Source: Penaeus vannamei (Eukaryota; Arthropoda; Malacostraca; Decapoda; Penaeidae). From it: a stretch of DNA of 64,000 nt. The position numbers and the translations under genes are program-made. Positions within the stretch are counted from its first letter, which is position 1; the number at the start of each line of letters is the position of its first letter. The stretch covers positions 35,575,885 through 35,639,884 of the forward strand of contig NC_091557.1 in assembly GCF_042767895.1 (NCBI RefSeq), in the 5' to 3' direction. Below, in pieces: positions 51,351-63,695 of this stretch. A model generated the notes under the pieces. It did not search any database and was not told the DNA's origin. It worked only from the letters and a program-made list of their open reading frames with translations.

Positions 51351-52057
51351 ATGGAGAACAAAGGTACTGACGCCCTTGCTGAACAGAAACCAGAAGCTCC
51401 CGAATGCAAAGAGGATTCACTTCTCCCCATTGCTGAGAAGGGACTTTTCTTCCACGATTCCTTCTTCGAGGATATTCGGAAGCACTTTGAGACAGCCATC
51501 GACCAAATCCTGGACACTTGGGGAGAGACCAAATCCGTGAGTGATCTGATGAGTAGCTACAGACGTGTAAGAAACCGCAATTTGCAGCAGGAGAACCAAG
51601 TCATGGCCTTCAGCGAAGACGACCAGAATCATAAGGTAAGTTCTACAATCTAAAATCCATGTGGATCGCAAACAAATAATTTAAACATTCATTTACATGA
51701 ATAGAAAATTGTTTTAAAAACTTTTCAAATATACGATTAGGTTTAAAAGAGTATTTAAATATTCATTAATATAAAAATGAAAGACAAATAACTATAAAAA
51801 TAAATACTCGATTCTATATACAGGTTGTACTGGATGTTCATGACTTCAAGAGTGGAGACGTTAAGGTCAGAGTGGAAGATAATCAGGTGGTGGTGGAAGG
51901 TTGCGTGGAAAAGGAAGAAGGTGACTTCAAGTCCATGAAAAGCTTCTGTCGACGTTTCAACTTCCCAGGCAAAGTGGACATGGAGGCCGTGACTTCCGCA
52001 ATGTCTTCCGATGGCGTGTTGACTGTCACGGCTCCGAAGATTCCACAGGCAGCATAA
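51351..52057 (+). CDS. Two-exon small heat shock protein, copy p3
   Basis: Exon 1 51351-51635, exon 2 51824-52057, 172 aa; donor GTAAGT. Copy-specific: MENKGTDALAEQ, IDQILDTWGETKSVSD, VRNRN, and EGCVEKEE in the ACD, identical to copy m5. Confidence 0.94.
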
Positions 52058-52526
52058 GAAAACATATATCATTAACTCTGATCGTAACATAATCTTTAAG
52101 ACAATGTATGTTTAAGTAACTTATTATTTAGGATAATGTTAAAAGGAATGAGACATTTTTAAAAATAAATTATATTTGTTTATATGCTTGTTTGACTTTA
52201 CCTGCCTTCCTTTCTCGCGAACTTAAAAAAAAAAAAAAAAAAAAAAAAACACCGACTGTCATAGATTGCATAACAGATGGTTCTCCGAAAGAACTGAAGA
52301 ACAATAACAGTACCAAATGCAAAGAGAAATCACTACTTCCAACTGTTGTGACCTGTGGTTCCATCATAATTTTTCGAATATGCTAGTAAAACTTAATAAT
52401 GGTCTTCCGAGCTGTCGCAATGATTGCATAACGGATGGATCTTCGAAAATCTCGAGGAAAATACCTTTACCAAATGCAAAGATGATTCACTATTTGCAAC
52501 TGTTGTGACCTGTGCCTTTATGTCCC

Positions 52527-52849
52527 TTGCGTCAACGTAAGCCCCGAGTGCCGAGGGCGGAGGGTGCCTCCTGTCCTGTGACTGCCTCTTCTGTCTGCTT
52601 GGTCTGGTCTGCCTCTCATGCCCCCCGGTCTCCCTGACGAGACGGTTATGTCCAGCGACTCCTTGTCCTGTTGCTGGGTGCCAGCTTCTAATTTGTGGGG
52701 TGTCCGTGCTTCCGGCGGACTTGCTCGAGGCGGAGAAAGTTATTTGGGCAAGCAGGGCTCAGGCGTGGTACCTCGATGCACGGAAGGAAGGCAGCTGTTA
52801 GGGCCAAGGTGCAAGGCAAACCCATCCGGTTTCCATATCGTTGACACAA
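52527..52849. mobile_element. 323-bp terminal-inverted-repeat element, copy 2
   Basis: Same length and position relative to the gene as copy 1; the left end has one change (TTGCGTCAACG). Spread as part of the repeat unit. Confidence 0.65.
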
Positions 52850-52869
52850 TGATATAAACGATGGCCATA

Positions 52870-53240
52870 AAATTCACGGGCAGCTTGAGAAAGCATATTT
52901 CATTAGCCGAAATGATCTAAAAGACAATGTATGTTAAATTAGCTCATTATTGTTAATTTGGATAAAGTTACAGTAAATGTATATATTTTCATAATAGATT
53001 AGTTTTGTTTGCCTTCCCTTTACGCCAACTTATTGGAACACAATCGACTGATCATTGCAGCATAGTTTTCATAATAGATGGCTCTTCGAAACTTGAAGAA
53101 ATTAAAGTACCAAACGCAAATAGGGTTCACTACCGTTTGGTATGACCTGTGATTCCATGATTATTTTTCAGTGAAATGAATCAAAATTGAGTGTGTATAT
53201 ATACATAAATGAATAAGTTGATACATAGATAAACAGACAC
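52870..53240 (+). pseudogene. 3'-end relic and A-type spacer of unit 2
   Basis: CAGCTTGAGAAAGCATATTTC relic of an sHSP stop/3' UTR near 52882, followed by the decayed 170-bp repeat unit. Confidence 0.5.
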
Positions 53241-53257
53241 ACACATATATGTATGTC

Positions 53258-53259
<2 letters not shown>

Positions 53260-53307
<48 letters not shown>

Positions 53308-53364
53308 TTTTTGTGTCCCTATGAGACTTTATATGTATATATATACATATATATGTGCACCCCC

Positions 53365-53425
<61 letters not shown>
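53260..53425. repeat. (GT)n/(TA)n microsatellite
   Basis: Equivalent of the 48.4-48.6 kb tract, with a CCCCCC interruption near 53361. Confidence 0.95.
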
Positions 53426-53430
<5 letters not shown>

Positions 53431-53690
53431 GCACACACATGTATGTATTTGTAAATAAACCTACAGTGTATATATACATATATTGCCCTTATACACACAC
53501 AAAGTATGTTTGAGTGTGTGTTGGTATGTAATATTTACAAATATATACATACACATGTGTGCGTGTGTATATTGCTGTTGTGTCTCTAAATGATGCCCTT
53601 ATAGGTGATGGAATATACCACTTGAAACGTCCAGTAATGAAGCATTTATCGCATGATTGTATCGCATGCATTCATCTTAGATTGAGAACT

Positions 53691-53796
53691 AGAAATTTCA
53701 CGAGATTTCGATTGAAGATGTTGCCAAACATGCCACCATCCCGCGTCCAAATGGAGGTGGGAAGTGGGCGCACACCCAACTCGCGCCACATAAAAG
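53691..53796 (+). promoter_or_regulatory. Heat-shock promoter of copy p4
   Basis: HSE aGAAatTTCacGAgatTTCga at 53691-53711; TATA CATAAAAG at 53789-53796. Confidence 0.7.
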
Positions 53797-53921
53797 CCTC
53801 AGCAGCCGCCCTTTGCCACACACAACCGAAACAACGCTCTTTGAGAAAAGAAAGCAAGCTGTAGCTTTACATCACCGCAAGACGTACTCAATCTTACTAA
53901 AGTGATAAACGATAGAGAAAT

Positions 53922-54645
53922 ATGGAGAACAAAAATACTAACGCCCTTGCTGAACAGAAACCAGAAGCTCCCGAATGCAAAGAGGATTCACTTCTCCCAA
54001 TCGCTGAGAAGGGACTTTTCTTCCACGATTCCTTCTTCGAGGATATTCGGAAGCACTTTGAAACAGCCATCGACCAAATCCTGGACACTTGGGGAGAGAC
54101 CAAATCCGTGAGTGATCTGATGAGTAGTTACAGACGTGTGAGAGACCGCAATTTGCAGCAGGAGAACCAAGTCATGGCCTTCAGCGAAGACGACCAGAAT
54201 CATAAGGTTAGTTTTACAATCTAGTTTATGTGGATAAAAAAAACATTGAATTAGATATTCATTTACATGAATAGATTTTTTTTAAATTAAAGATTATATA
54301 TATAAAAGATCTAGGTCACGCAAACAGAGTATTTAGATAATCATGAAGATTAAAAAGGAAAGGAAAAAAAAGAAAAAAAAGAGAAATATTCTTACTCGAT
54401 TCTATATACAGGTTGTACTGGATGTTCATGACTTCAAGAGTGGAGACGTTAAGGTCAGAGTGGAAGATAATCAGGTGGTGGTGGAAGGTCGAGTGGAAAA
54501 GGAAGAGGGCGATTACAAGTCCATGAAAAGCTTCTGTCGACGTTTCAACTTCCCAGGCAAAGTGGACATGGAGGCCGTGACTTCCGCAATGTCTTCCGAT
54601 GGCGTGTTGACTGTCACGGCTCCGAAGATTCCACAGGCAGCATAA
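53922..54645 (+). CDS. Two-exon small heat shock protein, copy p4
   Basis: Exon 1 53922-54206, exon 2 54412-54645, 172 aa. Copy-specific: MENKNTNALAEQKPE, IDQILDTWGETKSVSD, EEGDYKSMKS. AATAAA at 54762-54767. Confidence 0.94.
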
Positions 54646-56000
54646 GAAAACATTTCATTAACTAAAACTATCATCTAATCTTAAAGACAATGTATGTTTA
54701 AGGAACTATTTATTGTTATTTTTTATAATGTTAAAATGGATAATGCTTTTGCTCTTTTGTAAATAAATTGTATTTGTTTACATGTCTGACTTTACTTGCC
54801 TTCCCTTTCCGCGAAACTGTTTGGATAACAAATGGTTACCTAGGCAGGAAGTACGTGAAATATATTCACACATATACATATGGTATGTTATATTCATCTT
54901 TCTATCTTTCTGCCTCATTATATATGCATATTTATGTGTTTGTGCGCGCGCATGTTTGTACACATCCAAATTTGTATGCTTACATTGTCCTCACACCCAT
55001 ACACACAAAGTACATTTGTGTATGTAGAGGCGCATTTTTGACCGCAAGATAATTCAAGATTTCTTGAAAAGTCTTGAAACCCTTCTTGGTCAGATATCTT
55101 GGTCTGGTTTCGTAACCAAACCAAGCATTTTCTAACTTCCTCCAAGAAGAAGTCTGCTTCACTTTCAGGACGTCATGATGATAAAGAAACCGCCAACATG
55201 GCCGAAAGAAATGAATGATAACGATGAAATTCTTGTGATAATTTACTTATTTTGTCGCAAATACATGATATTATATACTAACATGTTGTTTTATCTACCA
55301 GAAGTATTAAATGGAGTATATTGATAGCTTTATTATTCTCAAGAAGCAAAGTACTAGCTATTTATAACTGTATTTTGCCTATCCTGGGATGTTCGAAGTG
55401 CGCTTTTATTTACCCATGTTATATCCATTCTAAAGTCGCAGTTTGGAAGACCCATCTATGTTATGAGTAGTAGATAATAACCTTTTAGACTTGCTTTAAA
55501 GTGTGTGGATGATTTTTTTTTATAACTTTTCGTCAGTAATTTCACGAACATTACTAACAGAGGCTACTCTGTTCCCTTCTGCGAATGATTCTGTCACTTA
55601 TATCTCGTATTACGGTCGTTTGTTTACATTGATTGCAAGCTGGATGCAGGGTCTGTTTTTGACGAATTCGGCAAGGCGAAGCAAACCAAACCAAACCATG
55701 GCTTGCTCGCGTTTCTCGTCAAAAATGCGTATGTATGTGCTTATTTGTATTCAGTATCTACATATAAATGCATATCTCTATATATGAGTGTATGTGTGTG
55801 TGTCTGTGTTTGTGTGTGTGTATGTGTTTGCGCACGTGTGTGTGTGTGTGTGTGCGTTAGTGCGCGTATTTCTTATGTCTATATGAATAATGGCCATATA
55901 GATGATGGAATATACTTGTAAACGCACACACACACAAAGTAGATTTCATTCATTTTCACAAGCTTGTACCGAAAGCAATCATCTTAATTAAGTTGAGAAC
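54646..56000. other. B-type spacer of unit 2
   Basis: Same organisation as 49.8-51.1 kb, with the conserved block at about 55595-55735 and a GT tract at 55795-55855. Confidence 0.6.
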
Positions 56001-56001
56001 A

Positions 56002-56107
56002 TGAAGTTTCACGAGATTTCGAATGAAGATGTTGCCAAGAGTGCCTTAGTGATGCGTCCAGAAAGAGGTGGAAAGTGGGCGCACACCCAAATCGCGCCAC
56101 ATAAAAG
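56002..56107 (+). promoter_or_regulatory. Heat-shock promoter of copy p5
   Basis: HSE tGAAgtTTCacGAgatTTCga at 56002-56022; TATA CATAAAAG at 56100-56107. Confidence 0.7.
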
Positions 56108-56236
56108 CCTCAACAGCCACCTCTCGCTAGACACAATAGAAACAGCACTCGGTGAGAGAACAAAGCAAGCTGTAGCTTTATCTACATTTCCACGAGTTTT
56201 ACTCTACTCTATTGAAGCGATAAACGATAGAGAAAT

Positions 56237-56941
56237 ATGGAGAACAAAAATACTAGCTCCCTTGCTGAACAGAAACCAGAAGCTCCCGAATGCAAAGAGG
56301 ATTCACTTCTCCCAATCGCTGAGAAGGGACTTTTCTTCGACGATTCCTTCTTCGAGGATATTCGGAAGCACTTTGAGACAGCCATCGACCAAATCCTGGA
56401 CACTTGGGGAGAAACCAAATCCGTGAGTGATCTGATGAGTAGCTACAGACGTGTAAGAGACCGCAATTTGCAGCAGGAGAACCAAGTAATGGCCTTCAGT
56501 GAAGACGACCAGAATCATAAGGTAAGTTCTACAATCTAAAATGCATGTGGATCGCAAACAAATAATTTAAACATTCATTTACATGAATAGAAAATTGTTT
56601 TAAAAACTTTTCAAATATAAGATTAGGTTTAAGAGTATTTAAATATTCATTGATATAAAAATGAAAGACAAATATCTATAAAAATAAATACTCGATTCTA
56701 TATACAGGTTGTACTAGATGTTCATGACTTCAAGAGTGGAGACGTTAAGGTCAGAGTGGAAGATAATCAGGTGGTGGTGGAAGGTCGAGTGGAAAAGGAA
56801 GAGGGCGATTACAAGTCCATGAAAAGCTTCTGTCGACGTTTCAACTTTCCAGGCAAAGTGGACATGGGGGCCGTGACTTCCGCAATGTCTTCCGATGGCG
56901 TGTTGACTGTCACGGCTCCGAAGATTCCACAGGCAGCATAA
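56237..56941 (+). CDS. Two-exon small heat shock protein, copy p5
   Basis: Exon 1 56237-56521, exon 2 56708-56941, 172 aa; donor GTAAGT. Copy-specific: MENKNTSSLAEQKPE, FFDDSFF, GDYKSMKS, and KVDMGAVTS (Glu to Gly). In an A position but with the GDYK ACD otherwise seen at B positions. Confidence 0.94.
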
Positions 56942-57396
56942 GAAAACATATATCATTAACTCTGATCGTAACATAATCTTTAAGACAATGTATGTTTAAG
57001 TAACTTATTATTTAGGATAATGTTAAAAGGAATGAGACATTTTTAAAAATAAATTATATTTGTTTATATGCTTGTTTGACTTTACTTGCCTTCCTTTCTC
57101 GCGAACTTATCGAAAAAAGCATCGACTGTCATAGATTGCATAACAGATGGTTCTCCGAAAGCACTGAAGAACAATAACAGTACCAAATGCAAAGAGAAAT
57201 CACTACTTCCAACTGTTGTGACCTTTGGTTCCATCATTATTTTTCGAATATACTAGTAAAACTTAATAATGGTCTTCCGAGTTGTCGCAATGATTGCATA
57301 ACGGATGGATCTTCGAAAATCTCGAGGAAAATACCTTTACCAAATGCAAAGATGATTCACTATTTGCAGCTGTTGTGACCTGTGCCTTTATGTCCC

Positions 57397-57719
57397 TTGT
57401 GTCAACGTAAGCCCCGAGTGCCGAGGGCGGAGGGTGCCTCCTGTCCTGTGACTGCCCTTTCTGTCTGCTAGGTCTGGTCTGCCTCTCATGAACCCCGGTC
57501 TCCCTGACGAGACGGTTATGTCCAGCGACTCCTTGTCCTGTTGCTGGGTGCCAGCTTCTAATTTGTGGGGTGTCCGTGCTTCCGGCGGACTTGCTCGAGG
57601 CGGAGAAAGTTATTTGGGCAAGCAGGGCTCAGGCGTGGTACCTCGATGCACGGAAGGAAGGCAGCTGTTAGGGCCAAAGTGCAAGGCAAACCCATCCGGT
57701 TTCCATATCGTTGACACAA
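57397..57719. mobile_element. 323-bp terminal-inverted-repeat element, copy 3
   Basis: Same ends as copy 1 (TTGTGTCAACG/CGTTGACACAA); differs from copies 1 and 2 at a few positions (tcatgaacccc for ttatgcccccc). Confidence 0.65.
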
Positions 57720-57739
57720 TGATATAAACGATGGCCATA

Positions 57740-58120
57740 AAATTCACGGGCAGCTTGAGAAAGCATATTTCATTAGCCGAAATGATCTAAAAGACAATGT
57801 ATGTTAGATTAGCTCATTATTGTTATTTTGGATAAAGTTACAGTAAATGTATATATTTTCATAATAGATTAGTTTTGTTTGCCTTCCCTTTTCGCCAACT
57901 TATTAGAACACAATCGATTGTCTATTGCAGCATAGTTTTCATAATAGATGGCTCTTCGAAACTTGAAGAAATTAAAGTACCAAACGCAAATAGGGTTCAC
58001 TTCCGTTTGGTATGCCCTGTGGTTCCATGATTATTTTTCAGTGAAATGAATCAAAATTTTGTGTGTATATATACATAAATGAATAAGTTGATACATAGAT
58101 AAACAGACACACACATATAT
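57740..58120 (+). pseudogene. 3'-end relic and A-type spacer of unit 3
   Basis: CAGCTTGAGAAAGCATATTTC relic near 57752, then the sequence shared with 48.05-48.35 kb. Confidence 0.5.
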
Positions 58121-58134
58121 GTATGTCTCCGTGT

Positions 58135-58310
<176 letters not shown>

Positions 58311-58576
58311 ATGTATATATGCACACACATGTATGTATTTGTAAATAAAGATAGTGTATATATACATATATTGCCCTTATACACACAAAAAGTATGTTTG
58401 TGTGTGTTGGTATGTAATATTTACAAATATATACATACATATGTGTGCGTGTGTATATTGCTGTTGTGTCTCTAAATGATGCCCTTATAGGTGATGGAAT
58501 ATACCACTTGAAACGTCCAGTAATGAAGCATTTATCGCATGATTGTATCGCATGCATTTATCTTAGATTGAGAACT

Positions 58577-58682
58577 AGAAATTTCACGAGATTTCGATTG
58601 AAGATGTTGCCAAGCATGCCACCATCCCGCGTCGAAATGGAGGTGGGAAGTGGGCGCACACCCAACTCGCGCCACATAAGAG
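58577..58682 (+). promoter_or_regulatory. Promoter of copy p6 with variant TATA
   Basis: HSE aGAAatTTCacGAgatTTCga at 58577-58597; the TATA position reads CATAAGAG at 58675-58682. Confidence 0.65.
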
Positions 58683-58807
58683 CCTCAGCAGCCGCCCTTT
58701 GCCAGACACAACCGAAACAACGCTCTTTGAAAAAAGAAAGCAAGCTGTAGCTTTACATCACCGAGAGACGTACTCAATCTTACTAAAGTGATAAACGATA
58801 GAGAAAT

Positions 58808-59552
58808 ATGGAGAACAAAACTACTAACGCCCTTGCTGAACAGAAACCAGAAGCTCCCGAATGCAAAGAGGATACACTTCTCCCAATCGCTGAGAAGGGA
58901 CTTTTCTTCCACGATTCCTTCTTCGAAGATATTCGGAAGCACTTTGAGACAGCCATCGACCAAATGCTGGATTCTTGGGGAGAAACCAAATCCGTGAGTG
59001 ATCTGATGAGTAGCTACAGACGTGTAAGAGACCGCAATTTGCAGCAAGAAAACCAAGTAATGGCCTTCAGCGAGGACGACCAGAATCATAAGGTTAGTTT
59101 TACAATCTAGTTTATGTGGATAAAAAACATTGAATTAGATATTCATTTACATGAATAGAAGATTTTTTTAAAATTAAAGGTTATATATAAAAGATATAGT
59201 TCACGCAAACATAGTATTTAGATAATCATGAAAACTAAAAAGGAAAGGTAATAAATAAATAAATAAATAGATTAAAAAATAAATAAAAATAAATATTCTT
59301 ACTCGATTCTATAAACAGGTTGTACTGGATGTTCACGACTTCAAGAGTGGAGACGTTAAGGTCAGAGTGGAAGATAATCAGGTGGTGGTGGAAGGTCGAG
59401 TGGAAAAGGAAGAGGGCGACTTCAAGTCCATGAAAAGCTTCTGTCGACGTTTCAACTTCCCAGGCAAAGTGGACATGGAGGCCGTGACTTCCGCAATGTC
59501 TTCCGATGGCGTGTTGACTGTCACGGCTCCGAAGATTCCACAGGCAGCATAA
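58808..59552 (+). CDS. Two-exon small heat shock protein, copy p6
   Basis: Exon 1 58808-59092, exon 2 59319-59552, 172 aa. Copy-specific: MENKTTNALAEQKPE, CKEDTLLPI, LDSWGETKSVSD. The ACD is GDFK consensus, unlike p2 and p4 in the same position. The intron contains an (AAAT)n patch. Confidence 0.94.
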
Positions 59553-60899
59553 GAAAACTTATTTCATTAACTGAAACTATCATCTAATCTTAAAGACAAT
59601 GTTTAAGGAGCTGCTTAATGTTGTGTTTGATAATGTTAAAAGGTATAATGCTTTTGCTCTTTTATAAATAAATTGTATTTGTTTACATGTCTGACTTTAC
59701 TTGCCTTCCCTTTCCGCGAAACTGTTTGGGTAACAAATGCTTACCTAGGCAGGAAGTACTTGAAATATATTCACACATATACGTATGGTATGTTATAATC
59801 ATCTTTCTATCTTTCTGCCTCATTATATATGCATATTTATGTGTTTGTGCGCGCGCATGTTTGTAAACATCCAAATTTGTATGCTTACATTGTCCTCACA
59901 CATACACACAAAGTAGGTTTGTGTATGTAGAGGCGCATTTTTGACCGCAAGATAATTCAAGATTTCTTGAAAAGTCTTGAAACATCCTTGGTCAGATATC
60001 TTGGTCTGGTTTCGGAACCAAACCAAGCATTTTCTAACTTCCTCCAAGAAGAAGTCGGCTACACTTTCAGGACGTCATGGTGATAAAGAAACCGCCAACA
60101 TGGCCGAAAGAAATGAATGATAACGATGAAATTCTTGTGATAATTTGCTTATTTTGTCGCTAATACATGATATATACTAACAAGTTGTTTTATCTACCAG
60201 AAGTATTAAATGGAGTATATTGATAGCTTTATTATTCTCAAGAAGAAAAGTACTAGTTATTTATAACTGTATTTTGCCTATCCTGGGATGTTCGAAGTGC
60301 GCTTTTATTTACCCATGTTATATCCATTCTAAACTCGCAGTTTGGTAGACCCATCTATATTATGAATAGTAGATAATAAACTTTTAGACTTGCTTTAAAG
60401 TGTGTGGATAATTTTTTTTTAATAACTTTTCGTCGGTAATTTCACGAATATTACAAACAGAGACTACTCTGTTTCCTTCTGCGAATGATTCTGTCACTCA
60501 TATCTCGTATTACGGTCGTTTGTTTACATTGATAGCAAGTTGGATGCAGGGTCTTTTTTTTGACGAATTCGGCAAGGCGAGGCAAACCAAACTAAACCAT
60601 GGTTTGCTCGCGTTTCTCGTCAAAAATGCGTATGTATGTGTTTATTTGTATTCAGTATCTACATACAAATGCATATCTCTATATATGTGTATGTGTGTGT
60701 GTCTGTGCTTGTGTGTTTTTATGTGTTTGCGCGCGCGTGTGTGTGTGTGCGTTAGTGCGCGTATGTGTTCTTATGTCTATATGAATAATGGCCATATAGA
60801 TGATGGAATATACTTGTAAACGCATACACACACAAAATAGATTTCATTCATTTTCACAAGCTTGTACCGAAAGCAATCATCTTAATTAAGTTGAGAACA
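59553..60899. other. B-type spacer of unit 3
   Basis: Same organisation as the earlier B spacers; conserved block at about 60490-60630; AATAAA of p6 near 59668. Confidence 0.6.
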
Positions 60900-61005
60900 T
60901 GAAGTTTCACGAGATTTCGAATGAAGATGTTGCCAAGAGTGCCTTAGTGATGCGTCCAGAAAGAGGTGGAAAGTGGGCGCACACCCAACTCGCGCCATAT
61001 AAAAG
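60900..61005 (+). promoter_or_regulatory. Heat-shock promoter of copy p7
   Basis: HSE tGAAgtTTCacGAgatTTCga at 60900-60920; TATA ATATAAAAG at 60997-61005. Confidence 0.7.
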
Positions 61006-61134
61006 CCTCAGCAGCCGCCTCTCGCTAGACACAACGGAAACGACACTCGGTGAGAGATCAAAGCAAGCTGTAGCTTTATCTACATTGCCAGGAGTCTTAC
61101 TCTACTCTATTGAAGCGATAAACGATAGAGAAAT

Positions 61135-61834
61135 ATGGAGAACAAAAATACTACTACTGAACAGAAACTAGAAGCTCCCAAATGCAAAGAGGATTCACTT
61201 CTCCCCATTGCTGAGAAGGGACTTTTCTTCCACGATTCCTTCTTCGAGGATATTCGGAAGCACTTTGAGACAGCCATCGACCAAATCCTGGACACTTGGG
61301 GAGAAACCAAATCCGTGAGTGATCTGATGAGTAGCTACAGACGTGTAAGAGACCGCAATCTGCAGCAGGAGAACCAAGTCATGGCCTTCAGCGAAGACGA
61401 CCAGAATCACAAGGTTAGTTCTACAATCTAAAATCCATGTGGATCGCAAACAAATAATTTAAACATTCATTTACATGAATAGAAATATGTTTAAAAAGCT
61501 TTTCAAACTTAAGATTAGGTTTAAAAGAGTATTTAAATATTCATTAATATAAAATTGAAAAAAAAAAACTAGAAAAATAAATACTGGATTCTATATACAG
61601 GTTGTACTAGATGTTCATGACTTCAAGAGTGGAGACGTTAAGGTCAGAGTGGAAGATAATCAGGTGGTGGTGGAAGGTCGAGTGGAAAAGGAAGAGGGCG
61701 ACTTCAAGTCCATGAAAAGCTTCTGTCGACGTTTCAACTTCCCAGGCAAAGTGGACATGGAGGCCGTGACTTCCGCAATGTCTTCCGATGGCGTGTTGAC
61801 TGTCACGGCTCCGAAGATTCCACAGGCAGCATAA
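61135..61834 (+). CDS. Two-exon small heat shock protein, copy p7
   Basis: Exon 1 61135-61413, exon 2 61601-61834, 170 aa. Exon 1 is two codons shorter than in other copies (MENKNTTTEQKLEAPKCKE); otherwise consensus. It is in an A position, but its 3' flank lacks the 323-bp element. Confidence 0.94.
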
Positions 61835-61959
61835 CATATATCATTAACTGTGATTGTAATCTAATCTTAAAGACTATGTTTTTAACTACTTATTATTTAG
61901 GATAATGTTAAAAGGGATAAGATTTTTTTTTTTTAATAAATTATATTTGTTTATATGCG

Positions 61960-62400
61960 TGTTTGACTTTACTTGCCTTCCTTTCTCGCGAACTTATCGA
62001 AAAAAGCATCGACTGTCATAGATTGCATAACAGATGGTTCTCCGAAAGTATTGAAGAAAAAACAACAGTACCAAATGCAAAGAGAAATCACCAGCTGTCA
62101 CAAGTATTGCATAGCAGATGGTTCTTCGAAACTCTCGAGGAAAATACCTTTACCAAATGCAAAGATGATTCACTATTTGCAACTGTTGTGACCTGTGCCT
62201 TTGTGTCCCTTGATATAAACGATGGCAGCTTGAGAAAGCATATTTCATTAGCTGAAATAATCTAAAAGAAAATGTACGGTAAATTAACTCCTTTTTTGTT
62301 ATTGTGGATAATGTTACATGAAATTTATATATATATATTTATGATAATATAGTTTTGTTTGCTTTCCCTTTTCGCGATATTATTGGAACAGAATCGACTG
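61960..62400 (+). pseudogene. A-type 3' flank with 3'-end relic and empty element site
   Basis: Diverged 170-bp units at about 62010-62200, the uninterrupted site tgtcccttgatataaacgatgg (62205-62227), then the relic CAGCTTGAGAAAGCATATTTCATTAGC of a lost sHSP 3' end. Confidence 0.55.
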
Positions 62401-62519
62401 CAAATTGTAGGATAGTTTTCATAAGAGATAGCTCTTCGAGACTTTAGAATACCAAACGTAAATAGGATTGACTTCCGATTGCTATGACCTATGCTTTCAT
62501 GATTATTTTTCAATGAAAT

Positions 62520-63126
62520 GAATCACATTGAATGTATATTTATATATACATAAATAAATAAGTTGATACATAGATAAACAGACACACACATATATGTATG
62601 TCTCCGTGTACGCGTGCGGGTGTGTTCGTATTAGGCATTATATGAATATATTATGGATGTCTGCATGTGTGTCTGTGTGTCCATACATATACTAATGTAT
62701 ATATGTGCATATATATGCACACACACACACAAACACATATATGTATTTATGTATGCATTTACACATATATATGTATAAACATATGTATACATATATGTAT
62801 ATATGCATATGCATATTTAATCCCTATATATACTTATATATATGCAGACAAGACTTAAATACAGATAGATATATACGTATACATATAAATATAAATGTAT
62901 ATATACATGTGTGTATGTTTATATATCTATATCTATCTATCTATCTATATATATATTTATATGTATATATATGAATACATATATATCTATATATATCTAT
63001 ATATCTGCATGCATTTGTACATAAACATACAGTGTATATATACATATATTGTGCTTATATACACACAAAGTATATTTGACTGTGTGTTGGTATGTAATAT
63101 TTACACACATAAAAACATACGTGAGC

Positions 63127-63196
<70 letters not shown>

Positions 63197-63200
63197 CATA
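62520..63200. repeat. Degenerate TA/GATA/CA field and (TA)n
   Basis: Inverse counterpart of the 25.06-25.74 kb and 32.09-32.95 kb fields; pure (TA)n at 63127-63192 abuts the MITE. Confidence 0.9.
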
Positions 63201-63202
63201 CA

Positions 63203-63670
63203 CAGTGAACCCTCACTATAATGCGGTTCACCTTTCGCGTTCTCGCTGCTTCACGGATTTGCATTGTGTTCTGCATTCTGATTGGTTAAACTAATTCTCC
63301 GCTTCTTCTCTACCTGTTTGTTAATAACGTTACGGTTTAATATGTACATGTACGTATAACAGTTTGCCAAATTTAAGTTTGCAAATTTTCTCTAAAACCC
63401 ATGAAGCATTCAGTTCGTATTGATGATTAAAATTATTATTTTACAGTACAGTTGTTATTAATAATAATAATAAAAAAAAACGTTTATACAGTAATTTTAT
63501 TTGTTAAACAAATGCTTGGGTCTGTAAAGGTTTTGTTCTTTGGTTTCAAAGTATTGTAGAGTATTTCATTGTATAATAATTGTAAAAAAGTAAAGGTTAC
63601 TACTTCACGGATTTCGCCTATCACGGGTTCTTTTTTGAACGTAACCCCCGCGAAAAGCGAGGGTTCACTG
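63203..63670 (-). mobile_element. pogo/Tigger-like MITE, copy 3 (inverted)
   Basis: 468 bp, TIRs CAGTGAACCCTC and GAGGGTTCACTG, followed by TATGCATTTGTTGTGTCTCAGTG. That is the reverse of the flank of copies 1 and 2, as expected for the opposite arm of the inversion. The next gene of the array probably lies beyond the gap. Confidence 0.8.
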
Positions 63671-63695
63671 TATGCATTTGTTGTGTCTCAGTGTA

